Of a stretch of 64,000 bases of DNA, positions 56,699-64,000 are shown one piece after another. The DNA is from Haliscomenobacter sp965225875 (lineage in GTDB: Bacteria > Bacteroidota > Bacteroidia > Chitinophagales > Saprospiraceae). A program made the translations under genes and the position numbers. The notes below the pieces were generated by a model. That model was given only the letters and a program-made list of their open reading frames with translations, was not told the DNA's origin and did not search any database. The first letter of the stretch is position 1. Every line of letters begins with the position of its first letter. Location: the NCBI RefSeq assembly GCF_965225875.1, contig NZ_CBDDBS010000002.1, positions 2,480,001-2,544,000 on the forward strand. Direction: 5' to 3'.

Positions 56699-58189
56699 TT
56701 AAGTTGTGGCCTGTCCCATCAACCACTCCACCAACAATCGTACCCCAAACGCCGTAGCCGATTTATGCGGCAAAAAATCCACATCACCATAAGCTACTCC
56801 AGCAATATCAAGATGCGCCCAGGAAGGATGCTCATCCACAAACACCTCCAAAAACTTGGCCGCACTGATCGCACCCGCCGCAGGTTTGCCACTGAAATTG
56901 CGCAAGTCAGCCACGTCAGATTTGAGTTCGTCCTTGTACACATCCCAGAGTGGTAAGCGCCACAGCCGTTCGCCACTGTAAGCCCCAGCCTGAGCCAGCG
57001 ATTCCGCCAATTGGTCATCATTGGCAAACAAACAAGCTGCATGGGCACCCAATACCCGGGCCGCACTCCCCGTGAGTGTAGCCAGATCAACAATGCTGTC
57101 CACTTTGTAATTCCGCACCAGGTAAGAGAGGGCATCCGCCAGAATGATCCGCCCTTCGGCATCCGTATCGGTCACTTCAATGGTACGGCCACTGTAAGAG
57201 TCGATCACGTCGCCCGGCTTGAGGGAGTCGGCGTCTACACTATTTTCGGTAACAGGGGTAATACCAATCAAATGGAAGGGTAACTCCAGGCGCGCCGCCA
57301 CTTCAATCGCCCCATACACCGCTGCCGCGCCGCTCATGTCACTTTTCATGTGGTGCATATTGGCTGAGGGTTTGATGGAAATTCCACCCGTGTCGAAGGT
57401 CACTCCTTTGCCCACCAGCCCAATGGTCCGGGTTGCAGTTTGAGCTGGAGTGTATTCCATCACGATACAAACAGGCGGTGCAGCACTGCCTTGATTGACG
57501 CCCAACAGCGCATAAAATCCTTCTGCCTCCAGTTCCGCTTTTTCCAATACCCGCACGGAAAAATTCCCTCTCTGTGCTGCCGCCCGGGCAAAACTGGCCA
57601 AATGTGCAGGCTGTTTTTTGTTACCAGGGGCATTGATCAAGTCGTAAATGGCCAATTGGGCTTCGGCAATCACCTGGCCTTGCGCTACCGCTTTGGCCAC
57701 CGCTTTCGCACTAACACTTGTGGGCAAATAAAACTCGATGGCTGCATCTTCCGTAGCCAAAGGGTGAATTTCAGTTGACTTACTCTTGTATTTCCCAGCA
57801 TCGTAAGTGCCAAGGTACAGGCCATTGACAATGGCTTCGATGCAAACAATGTGTTGTTCAGTTGGTAAAAGGGTGGCATCAAGGTAGATGCCCAGACTTG
57901 TAGCCAGTTTGCTTTTTTGGCGTGCCGCAAACATGCGCGCGGCGCGCAATGCTTCGGCAAAATTTACCTCTCGCCCCAATCCCAACAGAAAGACTTTACA
58001 ATCAGGGCCGTACAAAACCGTGGTTTCGCCCGTTTCCGCCTTAAAATCTTCCAGCGCAGCCTTGAAGTTTACGCCAATTTGTGTGCCAATTTGTTCAAGG
58101 TTTTGTATCCACTCACCTTGATTGTTGCTTACAGGGATCAATAATTGTTGTGCTCCCGCGACCCAGCCACTCTGCCAGTTTATTTTCAT
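56699..58189 (-). CDS. pepA: Leucyl aminopeptidase (M17)
   Basis: A 496-residue M17 peptidase. The C-terminal catalytic domain has VGKGVTFDTGGISIKPSANM (metal Lys/Asp), MKSDMSGAAAVYGAIEVAAR, TDTDAEGRIILADALSYLVR (signature with metal-binding Asp and Glu), and GDVDFLPHKSATAFGVRLLV. The N-terminal macro-like domain is shorter and divergent. It removes N-terminal amino acids using two metal ions as a hexamer in the cytoplasm. Convergent with nudK. Confidence 0.93.
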   Translation of the reverse strand: MKINWQSGWVAGAQQLLIPVSNNQGEWIQNLEQIGTQIGVNFKAALEDFKAETGETTVLYGPDCKVFLLGLGREVNFAEALRAARMFAARQKSKLATSLGIYLDATLLPTEQHIVCIEAIVNGLYLGTYDAGKYKSKSTEIHPLATEDAAIEFYLPTSVSAKAVAKAVAQGQVIAEAQLAIYDLINAPGNKKQPAHLASFARAAAQRGNFSVRVLEKAELEAEGFYALLGVNQGSAAPPVCIVMEYTPAQTATRTIGLVGKGVTFDTGGISIKPSANMHHMKSDMSGAAAVYGAIEVAARLELPFHLIGITPVTENSVDADSLKPGDVIDSYSGRTIEVTDTDAEGRIILADALSYLVRNYKVDSIVDLATLTGSAARVLGAHAACLFANDDQLAESLAQAGAYSGERLWRLPLWDVYKDELKSDVADLRNFSGKPAAGAISAAKFLEVFVDEHPSWAHLDIAGVAYGDVDFLPHKSATAFGVRLLVEWLMGQATT

Positions 58190-58368
58190 TTTCCCGACCG
58201 AACTTTTCCTGCTAAATGAAATTTTATCCTAAAAAATTGTCAACAAAGCCTAGCTTATTGACCAGTTTTTCAGATTGCCCGTAAAAATAAACGAAAGATG
58301 CTATTTTTAAGGGTTAAATCGGTTTTGAGCCGCATTTAGTACTATTTTCAACAAAACTATCAGTAATT

Positions 58369-59280
58369 ATGAAGCCACTTTGGGGCATTGATCTGGGAGG
58401 CACCAAAATTGAAGGGGTGATCCTCAAGAGCAAAGAAGATCCGCAAGTATTGACTCGCCTGCGTGTTGCTACCGAACAAGAACATGGATACCATCACATC
58501 ATCCAGCAAATTGGCGTGCTGATCGATTTGATGAAAAAAGAATCAGGTCTGGTGCCGGATGCTATTGGCATGGGTACACCGGGGGCTTTGGACCCGATCA
58601 CGCATACCATGAAAAACAGCAATACCACCTGCATCAATGACATGCCCTTCAAACGAGACTTGGAAGCCGCGTTGAACCTGACTTTCGAGTTGGCCAACGA
58701 TGCCAATTGTTTTGCAGTGGCTGAAGCCAAAATGGGGATTGTCCAGGATGTAATGCCCAATGCCCGGATGGTTTTTGGCGTCATCATGGGCAGTGGTGTT
58801 GGTGGCGGTTTGGTGATCGATGGCAAAGTGTGGAACGGCCGGCAAGGGATTGGTGGCGAATGGGGGCACAGTTTCCTGGACGAATCCGGCGGCAAATGTT
58901 ACTGCGGCAATGTAGGTTGTGTGGAAACGGTTTTTTCAGGCCCGGCCCTGGAGCGTTTTTACCTGGCACAATCCGGCCAAAAACTAAAACTCAAAGAAAT
59001 TCTGGAACGCCACAAAGCCAATAGTGACCCGCATGCTACGGCGACCATCGAACGTTTGTTGCACTTTTTTGGCAAAGGCATCGCCAATTTGATCAACATC
59101 CTCGATCCCGAAGTGATTGTTTTGGGCGGCGGAGTAGGCAATATTGACTTGTTGTACACCGAAGGCATTGAACGAGTGAAACAGTTCGTCTTCAACCCAC
59201 GCCTGGATACGAAGATTCTGAAGCCAAAGCTCGGAGATAGCGCCGGGGTGTTTGGCGCCGCGTTTTTGATGGCGGATTAA
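58369..59280 (+). CDS. ROK-family sugar kinase/regulator-like protein
   Basis: A 303-residue ROK protein. ATP phosphate motif GIDLGGTKIEGVIL is at the N-terminus, substrate block MGTPGALDPITHTMKNSNTT, then GVIMGSGVGGGLVIDGKVWN. The zinc motif is GEWGHSFLDESGGKCYCGNV then GCVETVFSGPAL (Cys-x-Cys-Gly-x2-Gly-Cys). No N-terminal HTH is present, so it is a kinase (glucose, fructose or N-acetylmannosamine type). It is followed by a strong terminator. Confidence 0.9.
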   Translation: MKPLWGIDLGGTKIEGVILKSKEDPQVLTRLRVATEQEHGYHHIIQQIGVLIDLMKKESGLVPDAIGMGTPGALDPITHTMKNSNTTCINDMPFKRDLEAALNLTFELANDANCFAVAEAKMGIVQDVMPNARMVFGVIMGSGVGGGLVIDGKVWNGRQGIGGEWGHSFLDESGGKCYCGNVGCVETVFSGPALERFYLAQSGQKLKLKEILERHKANSDPHATATIERLLHFFGKGIANLINILDPEVIVLGGGVGNIDLLYTEGIERVKQFVFNPRLDTKILKPKLGDSAGVFGAAFLMAD

Positions 59281-59284
59281 AAAA

Positions 59285-59330
59285 TAAAAAAAGGACATCG
59301 AAAGGGCAATTGCCTGTTTTCGATGTCCTT
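59285..59330. terminator. Bidirectional terminator between ROK gene and tRNA-Met
   Basis: AAGGACATCGAAA and TTTTCGATGTCCTT form a 13-bp stem. The inner GGCAATTGCC is palindromic. A-run before and AGGTATTGTTTTG after. It could serve both the ROK gene and the minus-strand tRNA gene. Confidence 0.75.
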
Positions 59331-59343
59331 AGGTATTGTTTTG

Positions 59344-59417
59344 TAGCGTGAGGCGGGCTTGAACCGCCGACCTTGCGATTATGAATCGCACGCTCTAACC
59401 AGCTGAGCTACCACGCC
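59344..59417 (-). tRNA. tRNA-Met (CAU)
   Basis: A 74-nt cloverleaf. Acceptor GGCGTGG / TCACGCT with two G-U pairs; D-arm GCTC-AGCTGGTTA-GAGC; anticodon stem TGCGA / TCGCA around TTCATAA (anticodon CAT); T-arm GGCGG-TTCAAGC-CCGCC; discriminator A. CCA is not encoded. Elongator Met is most likely, because the acceptor pairs normally at position 1-72 (initiators have a mismatch). An Ile-type k2C-modified CAU cannot be strictly excluded. Confidence 0.9.
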
Positions 59418-59500
59418 AAAAAATGCTTTACTTCAAAAGCGAGTGCAAAGATAGTAGTCCTGGGGGTTTCTAGCAACCTTAGGCCCTATTTTTTTCCAGT

Positions 59501-60871
59501 TTATTTGAAAAAATCTTTTTCGTTGGGGAGTATTTTCTGCTCTTCTTTTTCCATTTGCCCAAAAAGTAGGTTGATCCCGATACGCCCATTGACCGTATTG
59601 CTGTTGGAACTTTGCAAGAGGGTCAGTAAGTTGTCGGTTGCAGCTACGATTTGTAAGGGGCCAATTTTCAGGCTGGTATTTACACCGACGTTGCCAAAAC
59701 GTTTGTTGCGGATCACGTAGACACCACCCAGTGTGAAGCCTTTAAAAATTTGCTTTTGCAAACTCAAGGCCAGGGCCGGGAACCACTCGTCGGAAATACG
59801 TTCGCCATACGCCAGCACACCAATCGTGGTACTTTCATTCATTTTTAAATTGGCGCTCAAAAAAGAATAAGCAGGCAAACTGGTCGCATAGGCTCCATTG
59901 GTTTGACTGACTTTAAAACGTGCTTCCAAGGTATCAACGATGCTGCCGAAACTAACTGAATCGGTCCAGACATTGGGAAAAATATCCAAACCCTCAAAAG
60001 TGTACTCTCCTTTGATGGCCAATTGAGTGGCGTCCTGCTTCCAGTTGATTTGCCCCAAATCCAAGATGGAAGCGGCCAATTCAACCTTGCCGAGGCGGAG
60101 GCTGGCCCCCAGGTCCAATGCAAAGCCGGTATTATTGGTCCAGTTATTGCTCCAGTCAAAGGTAGCCACATCCAGATTGGCACTGATGTCTTGAAAGCCA
60201 TTGTAGCGCAACTGGTTGCCCGCAGTGTTGAGGGCGTAGTCAGCATTGACGGTCAGTTGGTATACATCGTCGCTGGTGAAGAGGCGAAAATCGTGGTTGA
60301 GCGAAGAGATATTGCCTACGCCATTCAGCAATTTGATGCGCCCACCCAGGGTGAAGTTTTTGCCCAGTTTGTACCCCAGTCCTAAAGCAAATTCCTGATA
60401 GGCCTGAATTCCGAGGCGTGGTGCAATCTGGATTTCTTGACCAATGAACTGGGCATTTCCTTCCCAGGCCAGTTGAGCCAACTCCTTGGGGTATTTGGAA
60501 TGGGCATTTTGCCGCACCTGGTGACTCAGGGAAAGGTACCAATTGCCCGTATGAAAACCGATTCCGAGGGTACCCAAATCAATGCGATCGCGGATGTAGT
60601 TTTCGGGTTCCAACAAGCTGATGGCTTTACCTACATCCACTACGGTCTGCCCTTGATCGTTTTTTTGCAATACCTCATCCAGCGTAAAACCACTTACCTC
60701 ACCGTAACCATAAATATTGGGCAGTGAAATGGTAATGCGTTGCTGCGGCAATAATGCAGGGTTGCTTTGATGGGCTTGCCAGCTGCCACGGATAAAGTGA
60801 GAACCCAGGTCGAGTTGGGCCAGTAAAGGCAAAGACAGGGTAGATAAAACAAGCAGGAAAAGGAGACGCAT
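59501..60871 (-). CDS. DUF5723-type outer membrane beta-barrel protein
   Basis: A 456-residue protein with a signal peptide (LLFLLVLSTLSLPLLAQ). Beta-barrel strands with alternating hydrophobic residues continue to the end: GTLGIGFHTGNWYLSLSHQV, FALGLGYKLGKNFTLGGRIK, TTIGVLAYGERISDEWFPAL, FTLGGVYVIRNKRFGNVGVN. The N-terminal GSWQAHQSNPALLPQQRITI resembles DUF5723/PorV-like families. It is expected to sit in the outer membrane; function unknown. Convergent with nothing; the tRNA and ROK genes lie downstream. Confidence 0.78.
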   Translation of the reverse strand: MRLLFLLVLSTLSLPLLAQLDLGSHFIRGSWQAHQSNPALLPQQRITISLPNIYGYGEVSGFTLDEVLQKNDQGQTVVDVGKAISLLEPENYIRDRIDLGTLGIGFHTGNWYLSLSHQVRQNAHSKYPKELAQLAWEGNAQFIGQEIQIAPRLGIQAYQEFALGLGYKLGKNFTLGGRIKLLNGVGNISSLNHDFRLFTSDDVYQLTVNADYALNTAGNQLRYNGFQDISANLDVATFDWSNNWTNNTGFALDLGASLRLGKVELAASILDLGQINWKQDATQLAIKGEYTFEGLDIFPNVWTDSVSFGSIVDTLEARFKVSQTNGAYATSLPAYSFLSANLKMNESTTIGVLAYGERISDEWFPALALSLQKQIFKGFTLGGVYVIRNKRFGNVGVNTSLKIGPLQIVAATDNLLTLLQSSNSNTVNGRIGINLLFGQMEKEEQKILPNEKDFFK

Positions 60872-61026
60872 CGGTTTTTGGGTTTTCTACACTAACGTGA
60901 ATGTGGTAGCAATGTTTCTGAGGGTTAAAGATATTTGATTTGTTAAGATTTGGAACTTTTAGCTACTTACTTTGCGTTTTGCCCACATTCTTTTGCAGCG
61001 TTATGGCCAAAATCAACCCGTTCCTT

Positions 61027-62019
61027 ATGAAAATTCTAGTCACCGGAAGTGCCGGGCATTTGGGCGAAGCCCTCGTACGTACCCTCCAACAAAGCGAACA
61101 TACCGTTATTGGTCTGGATATTCTACCCTCGCCATTTACCGCTCAGGTAGGCTCAATTGTTGACCGCGATTTTGTGCGCCACTGTATGCAAGGGGTGGAC
61201 ATAGTTCTACATGCCGCGACCCTGCACAAACCCCATGTACTCACCCACAGTATTCAGGACTTTATCGACACCAACATCTCCGGCACCAACAACCTTTTGG
61301 AAGAAGCCATCCAGGCCGGGGTTAAAGCCTTCATCTTTACCAGCACCACCAGCACTTTTGGCGATGCCATGAAACCCCTTCCCGGTGGGCCAGCCACCTG
61401 GATTACGGAGGAAGTTACCCCCATCCCCAAAAACATTTACGGCGTGACCAAAATTGCTGCCGAAAACTTGTGCAAGCTTTTCCATCAACGCTACAAATTG
61501 CCCTGTTTGATCCTACGCACGTCCCGCTTTTTCCTGGAAGCCGACGACCAGGAAAGTACCCGCACCCAGTTCGCAGACCTCAATGCCAAGGCCAATGAAT
61601 TCCTGTACCGCCGGGTTGATCTAGCAGACATTGTGGATGCACATCTGCTGGCAATGGATAAGGCAAAAGAGATTGGTTTTGGACGTTACATCATCAGTGC
61701 TACCACACCATTTGGCCCGGCAGACTTGCTGGGTTTGCAAAAAAACGCCCACGATGTGGTCAGTAGGATTTACCCGGATTTTACCGAAATCTATGCCCAG
61801 CAAAACTGGGCGATGTTCCCAAGTCTTGATCGGGTGTATGTCAATGAGCGGGCAAGGCATGATTTGGGCTGGCAACCGAAATACGATTTTCGCCATGTGC
61901 TGGATTCGATCAAGGCGGGGGTGGATTTTTTCAGTCCCCTGGCCAGGCAGGTGGGATCAAAGGTGTATCATGATAAGGCGTTTGAAACGGGGCCTTATCC
62001 GGCGGAGCAGGGGAGGTGA
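61027..62019 (+). CDS. NAD-dependent epimerase/dehydratase
   Basis: A 330-residue short-chain dehydrogenase of the extended type. KILVTGSAGHLGEALVRTLQ is the Rossmann motif, followed by VDIVLHAATLHKPHVL. The catalytic Tyr-x3-Lys is in PKNIYGVTKIAAENLCKLFH, with upstream FTSTTSTFGDA (Ser). YVNERARHDLGWQPKYDFRH is near the C-terminus. It acts on a nucleotide sugar or similar substrate. Start chosen where the Rossmann motif begins; ATG codons at 61003 and 60940 give unlikely leaders. Confidence 0.9.
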   Translation: MKILVTGSAGHLGEALVRTLQQSEHTVIGLDILPSPFTAQVGSIVDRDFVRHCMQGVDIVLHAATLHKPHVLTHSIQDFIDTNISGTNNLLEEAIQAGVKAFIFTSTTSTFGDAMKPLPGGPATWITEEVTPIPKNIYGVTKIAAENLCKLFHQRYKLPCLILRTSRFFLEADDQESTRTQFADLNAKANEFLYRRVDLADIVDAHLLAMDKAKEIGFGRYIISATTPFGPADLLGLQKNAHDVVSRIYPDFTEIYAQQNWAMFPSLDRVYVNERARHDLGWQPKYDFRHVLDSIKAGVDFFSPLARQVGSKVYHDKAFETGPYPAEQGR

Positions 62020-62070
62020 AAGCCATTTCTTCCGCTTAAAGCGAATTCAGTTTTGAGGACATTCTACAGC

Positions 62071-62595
62071 TTATTTTATAGCTATTTGAAGTTTTTTTCC
62101 CAGCCCTGCTTCAATGATTTTTTTCAACGTAAGCAATTCAATATCAGCCTTATTGTTTTCAAGCCTTGAGATGTAATGTTTACTAGTTCCGCTTTTTTGA
62201 GCCAATTCTTCTTGGGTCAATCCAGCATCCTTTCTGGCTTGTTTTACCATCAATCCAATCTCAGGGTTTTTATTCGGGTCATGAATGCTATTTTGATATA
62301 AAACCAGCGGGTCAAGGTCATAGGGATAAAAAACAGGCTGCCCTTTACTATCTTTTGAATGAATACCTACATTGGGCCAACCAATTGTTGATCCCAATAC
62401 TTGAATCTGTTGAAAAGCATTGGGATCATTTAGCAACTCAAATGCTGGATCACCTGCTTCAACTTTAAATGTATCCCGAAACAATTTTTGGAAATCAATT
62501 AATCTCGATTCGCCATTGTTGAATAGGCAGGATACTTTGTATCCATTAACCTGGTTAATTTTTAAAACCCTCGGTATACTTCTTAGTCCTTTCAT
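62071..62595 (-). CDS. DUF2442-HTH (XRE) fusion protein
   Basis: A 174-residue protein. Residues 8-80 match DUF2442: LKINQVNGYKVSCLFNNGES, RLIDFQKLFRDTFKVEAGDP, STIGWPNVGIHSKD. Residues 108-168 form an XRE helix-turn-helix: IGLMVKQARKDAGLTQEELA, QKSGTSKHYISRLENNKADI. DUF2442-HTH proteins often act as antitoxins or repressors with a partner toxin. Here no toxin-like small gene is adjacent, so it is a solitary regulator. It is encoded 16 bp before cutC on the same strand direction of reading. Confidence 0.85.
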   Translation of the reverse strand: MKGLRSIPRVLKINQVNGYKVSCLFNNGESRLIDFQKLFRDTFKVEAGDPAFELLNDPNAFQQIQVLGSTIGWPNVGIHSKDSKGQPVFYPYDLDPLVLYQNSIHDPNKNPEIGLMVKQARKDAGLTQEELAQKSGTSKHYISRLENNKADIELLTLKKIIEAGLGKKLQIAIK

Positions 62596-62611
62596 GATTA
62601 TTTGGTGGTTC

Positions 62612-63235
62612 TCACACTATCAACCTCCCATGATAAGCAGTAGTTCCTATCTCTGCCGCTAACTCCCCCAAATTCTCCTTCGTAATTTTCCCCGCCGCCA
62701 TCACCTTAATCCTTCCCTGACTCATCGCCACCATTTGCTGCAATACGGGTAAACCTTCCCGCGCAGTAGGTTTTCCACCAGAAGTCAGTACATAATCGAT
62801 CAGGTCGTGGTGCGCCAGGAGCTGTTCAAAAGCAGCAGCCGGATCCGGCGTGTAGTCGATGCATTTGTGTACCACCACCAGCATTTCGGGTTTGGCCAGA
62901 GCGGCCAGTTTCAGGATGTTTTCCAGGTCGAGCTCGCCATTGGGTTTCAATGCTCCAAGTACTACCCCAGGAACACCTTGGGCTTTGCAATAGGCAATCT
63001 CTTTTTCCATTTGCGCCAGCTCCTCCGCAGTGTACACAAAATCGCCACCCCGGGGGCGGATCATCACATGGATGGGAATGGCCAGTTCCCGTAGAGCCTG
63101 CTGGATAAATGCTTCATCGGGAGTCAGGCCATCCAGGTCCAAACGCCCGCACAATTCAATCCGGGTGGCGCCATTCGCCTGGGCTTGCAGGGCCGCTTCC
63201 AGGGTATCTACACAAACTTCAATTTCTGCTTTCAT
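62612..63235 (-). CDS. cutC: CutC-family copper homeostasis protein
   Basis: A 207-residue TIM barrel: IEVCVDTLEAALQAQANGAT, RIELCGRLDLDGLTPDEAFI, IPIHVMIRPRGGDFVYTAEE, GVPGVVLGALKPNGELDLEN, IDYVLTSGGKPTAREGLPVL, IKVMAAGKITKENLGELAAE. CutC has been linked to copper tolerance, but its biochemical activity is unsettled. Full length is a little short compared with E. coli CutC (248). Upstream gap 63236-63433 holds a family A hairpin. Confidence 0.93.
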   Translation of the reverse strand: MKAEIEVCVDTLEAALQAQANGATRIELCGRLDLDGLTPDEAFIQQALRELAIPIHVMIRPRGGDFVYTAEELAQMEKEIAYCKAQGVPGVVLGALKPNGELDLENILKLAALAKPEMLVVVHKCIDYTPDPAAAFEQLLAHHDLIDYVLTSGGKPTAREGLPVLQQMVAMSQGRIKVMAAGKITKENLGELAAEIGTTAYHGRLIV

Positions 63236-63370
63236 TGAGTAAAAGGTAAGCTTAGAAAGGTGAATTCCAAAATGCCCCTAAACATAAAAAGAATGCCAGT
63301 CTAATCATTCTTTTCTTCCATCGAAAAAGCAAGCCTTTCGTCAATCAATCCACCTACTTTCAGGCTTTAG

Positions 63371-63410
63371 TAGTGGGGCAAAAATAAATGTTCATTTTTT
63401 TATCGCCCCC
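63371..63410. repeat. Family A hairpin before the MacB-like permease gene
   Basis: TAGTGGGGCAAAAATAAATG followed by TTCATTTTTTTATCGCCCC; arms GGGGC-AAAAATAAATG and the complementary CATTTTTTTA-TCGCCCC. The first 30 nt differ from the left edge at 11870-11905 at one or two positions. The element ends 24 bp before the start codon at 63434. Confidence 0.82.
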
Positions 63411-63433
63411 GCGACTTCAAACAACGCCGTACC

Positions 63434-64000
63434 ATGTTCAAACAACTCCGTTTTTCCTTCTCCGAAGCCATCGAAAACATCCGCTCCAATTTTTTCCATA
63501 CCTTTTTATCCATTTTGGGCATTGTGATTGGGGTGGCAGCGCTGGTCTCAATTTTGTCCCTTATCGACGGTATGGAGCAGTACGCCAAGGATCAGATCAG
63601 CAGTACCACCGACCTCAAAAACGTGATGGTCCAAACTCAAACCCACGAGGTCATCAACAACATTCGGGTAAAAAAAGACAGTTTTGGGTATTTGCAGTAC
63701 CAGGACCTCGCGGAGCTTCAAAGTGAGTTGCAAGATCAGGCGAAAGCACTGTTGTTTAGCGAGCACAATGCAGCCCTGCAAAGAGTGGGTGATTCCTCTC
63801 AAGTAGCTGCTGTTGTGACCGGGATTGCGCCCGATTTACCCACTACCGAGGCATTAAAAGCAGGGCGCAAATTCGACGCTTCGGACTATAGCGATCAAGC
63901 AAAAGTGGCCATCGTTAGCACCAAATTGGCCCAACTTTTGGCCAAAAAAGGAACTGTGGATAAGCTCATCGGCCAAGAAATTCGGCATCAGCAAGTAGCC
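63434..64000 (+). CDS. MacB/FtsX-like ABC transporter permease, C-terminally truncated by window edge
   Basis: The frame from the ATG at 63434 runs 189 codons to the window edge without a stop. It starts MFKQLRFSFSEAIENIRSNF, then a transmembrane helix (HTFLSILGIVIGVAALVSIL), then the SLIDGMEQYAKDQI periplasmic block and SSQVAAVVTGIAPDLPTTEA. This matches the MacB periplasmic core that follows helix 1. With its ATPase and adaptor outside the window it would form an efflux system. It is preceded by a family A hairpin like the one in the DevABC-TolC gene set. Confidence 0.85.
   Translation, partial: MFKQLRFSFSEAIENIRSNFFHTFLSILGIVIGVAALVSILSLIDGMEQYAKDQISSTTDLKNVMVQTQTHEVINNIRVKKDSFGYLQYQDLAELQSELQDQAKALLFSEHNAALQRVGDSSQVAAVVTGIAPDLPTTEALKAGRKFDASDYSDQAKVAIVSTKLAQLLAKKGTVDKLIGQEIRHQQVA

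Noticed and set aside
59344..59417. Initiator tRNA-fMet
   Set aside because: Position 1-72 is a G-U pair rather than the mismatch typical of initiators; elongator Met fits better.

Overview
The window looks like a chromosomal segment of a Bacteroidota bacterium, probably from the Saprospirales/Chitinophagales side (inference from gene content). Support comes from families largely restricted to that phylum (DUF4270, DUF4290 and GSCFA proteins, a stand-alone GT5 glycogen-synthase domain beside panC), a type IX secretion C-terminal sorting domain on a secreted hydrolase, LytTR/LytS signalling, and several promoters with the Bacteroidota -7 box TAnnTTTG, one of them with a perfectly spaced -33 TTTG. 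There are no phage, plasmid, transposase, CRISPR or rRNA genes. One tRNA-Met(CAU) is present.

Layout. 1-2.2 kb: end of an efflux operon (adaptor plus TolC). 2.3-2.5 kb: an 87-bp tandem repeat. 2.5-8.9 kb: lipoprotein plus tyrosine phosphatase, PgeF, a TPR protein, an OmpH-radical SAM pair and a muramidase-like enzyme. 9-13.3 kb: a complete DevABC-TolC-type exporter. 13.3-22.5 kb: an unrecognised conserved protein, GSCFA protein, T9SS-sorted hydrolase, H1-like Lys-rich protein, geranylgeranyl-reductase-like flavoprotein, zinc acylase and a bactofilin-like membrane protein. 22.5-30 kb: an envelope-precursor block (panC / GT5 domain - DUF4270 - glmS - DUF4290 - murA). 30-44 kb: lysoplasmalogenase, an OsmC/CMD/AraC peroxide module, MFS transporter, MarR-GNAT regulator, two TonB-C-terminal-domain proteins, hydrolase, desaturase, universal stress protein, hemW, and a DoxX/HxlR pair. 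44-64 kb: pseudouridine synthase, two SPOR-domain proteins, purN, GtrA, a nucleotidase, a decayed pirin-like pseudogene, a LytS/LytTR two-component system with a thioredoxin-like sensor, nudK, M17 aminopeptidase, ROK kinase, the tRNA, an outer membrane barrel, an epimerase, a DUF2442-HTH protein, cutC, and the start of a MacB-like permease.

The most unusual feature is not a gene. At least a dozen intergenic spaces carry long, often perfect hairpins (arms of about 10-50 bp, loops usually 16-23 nt). Several have arms built from tandem 7-10-nt words (GGTTGAGGA, GGCACAAAG, CACCTAAGG, AAGTGAAA, GATGARA). They fall into at least four sequence families with two or three members each, plus singletons. 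They sit at gene boundaries, sometimes inside the 3' end of a coding region and sometimes immediately before a start codon. In the envelope block, three successive gaps each hold a different hairpin. I found nothing that looks like a complete new defence or biosynthetic system. The hairpin families, the thioredoxin-like histidine kinase and a terminator placed in a leader are the best candidates for undescribed biology.
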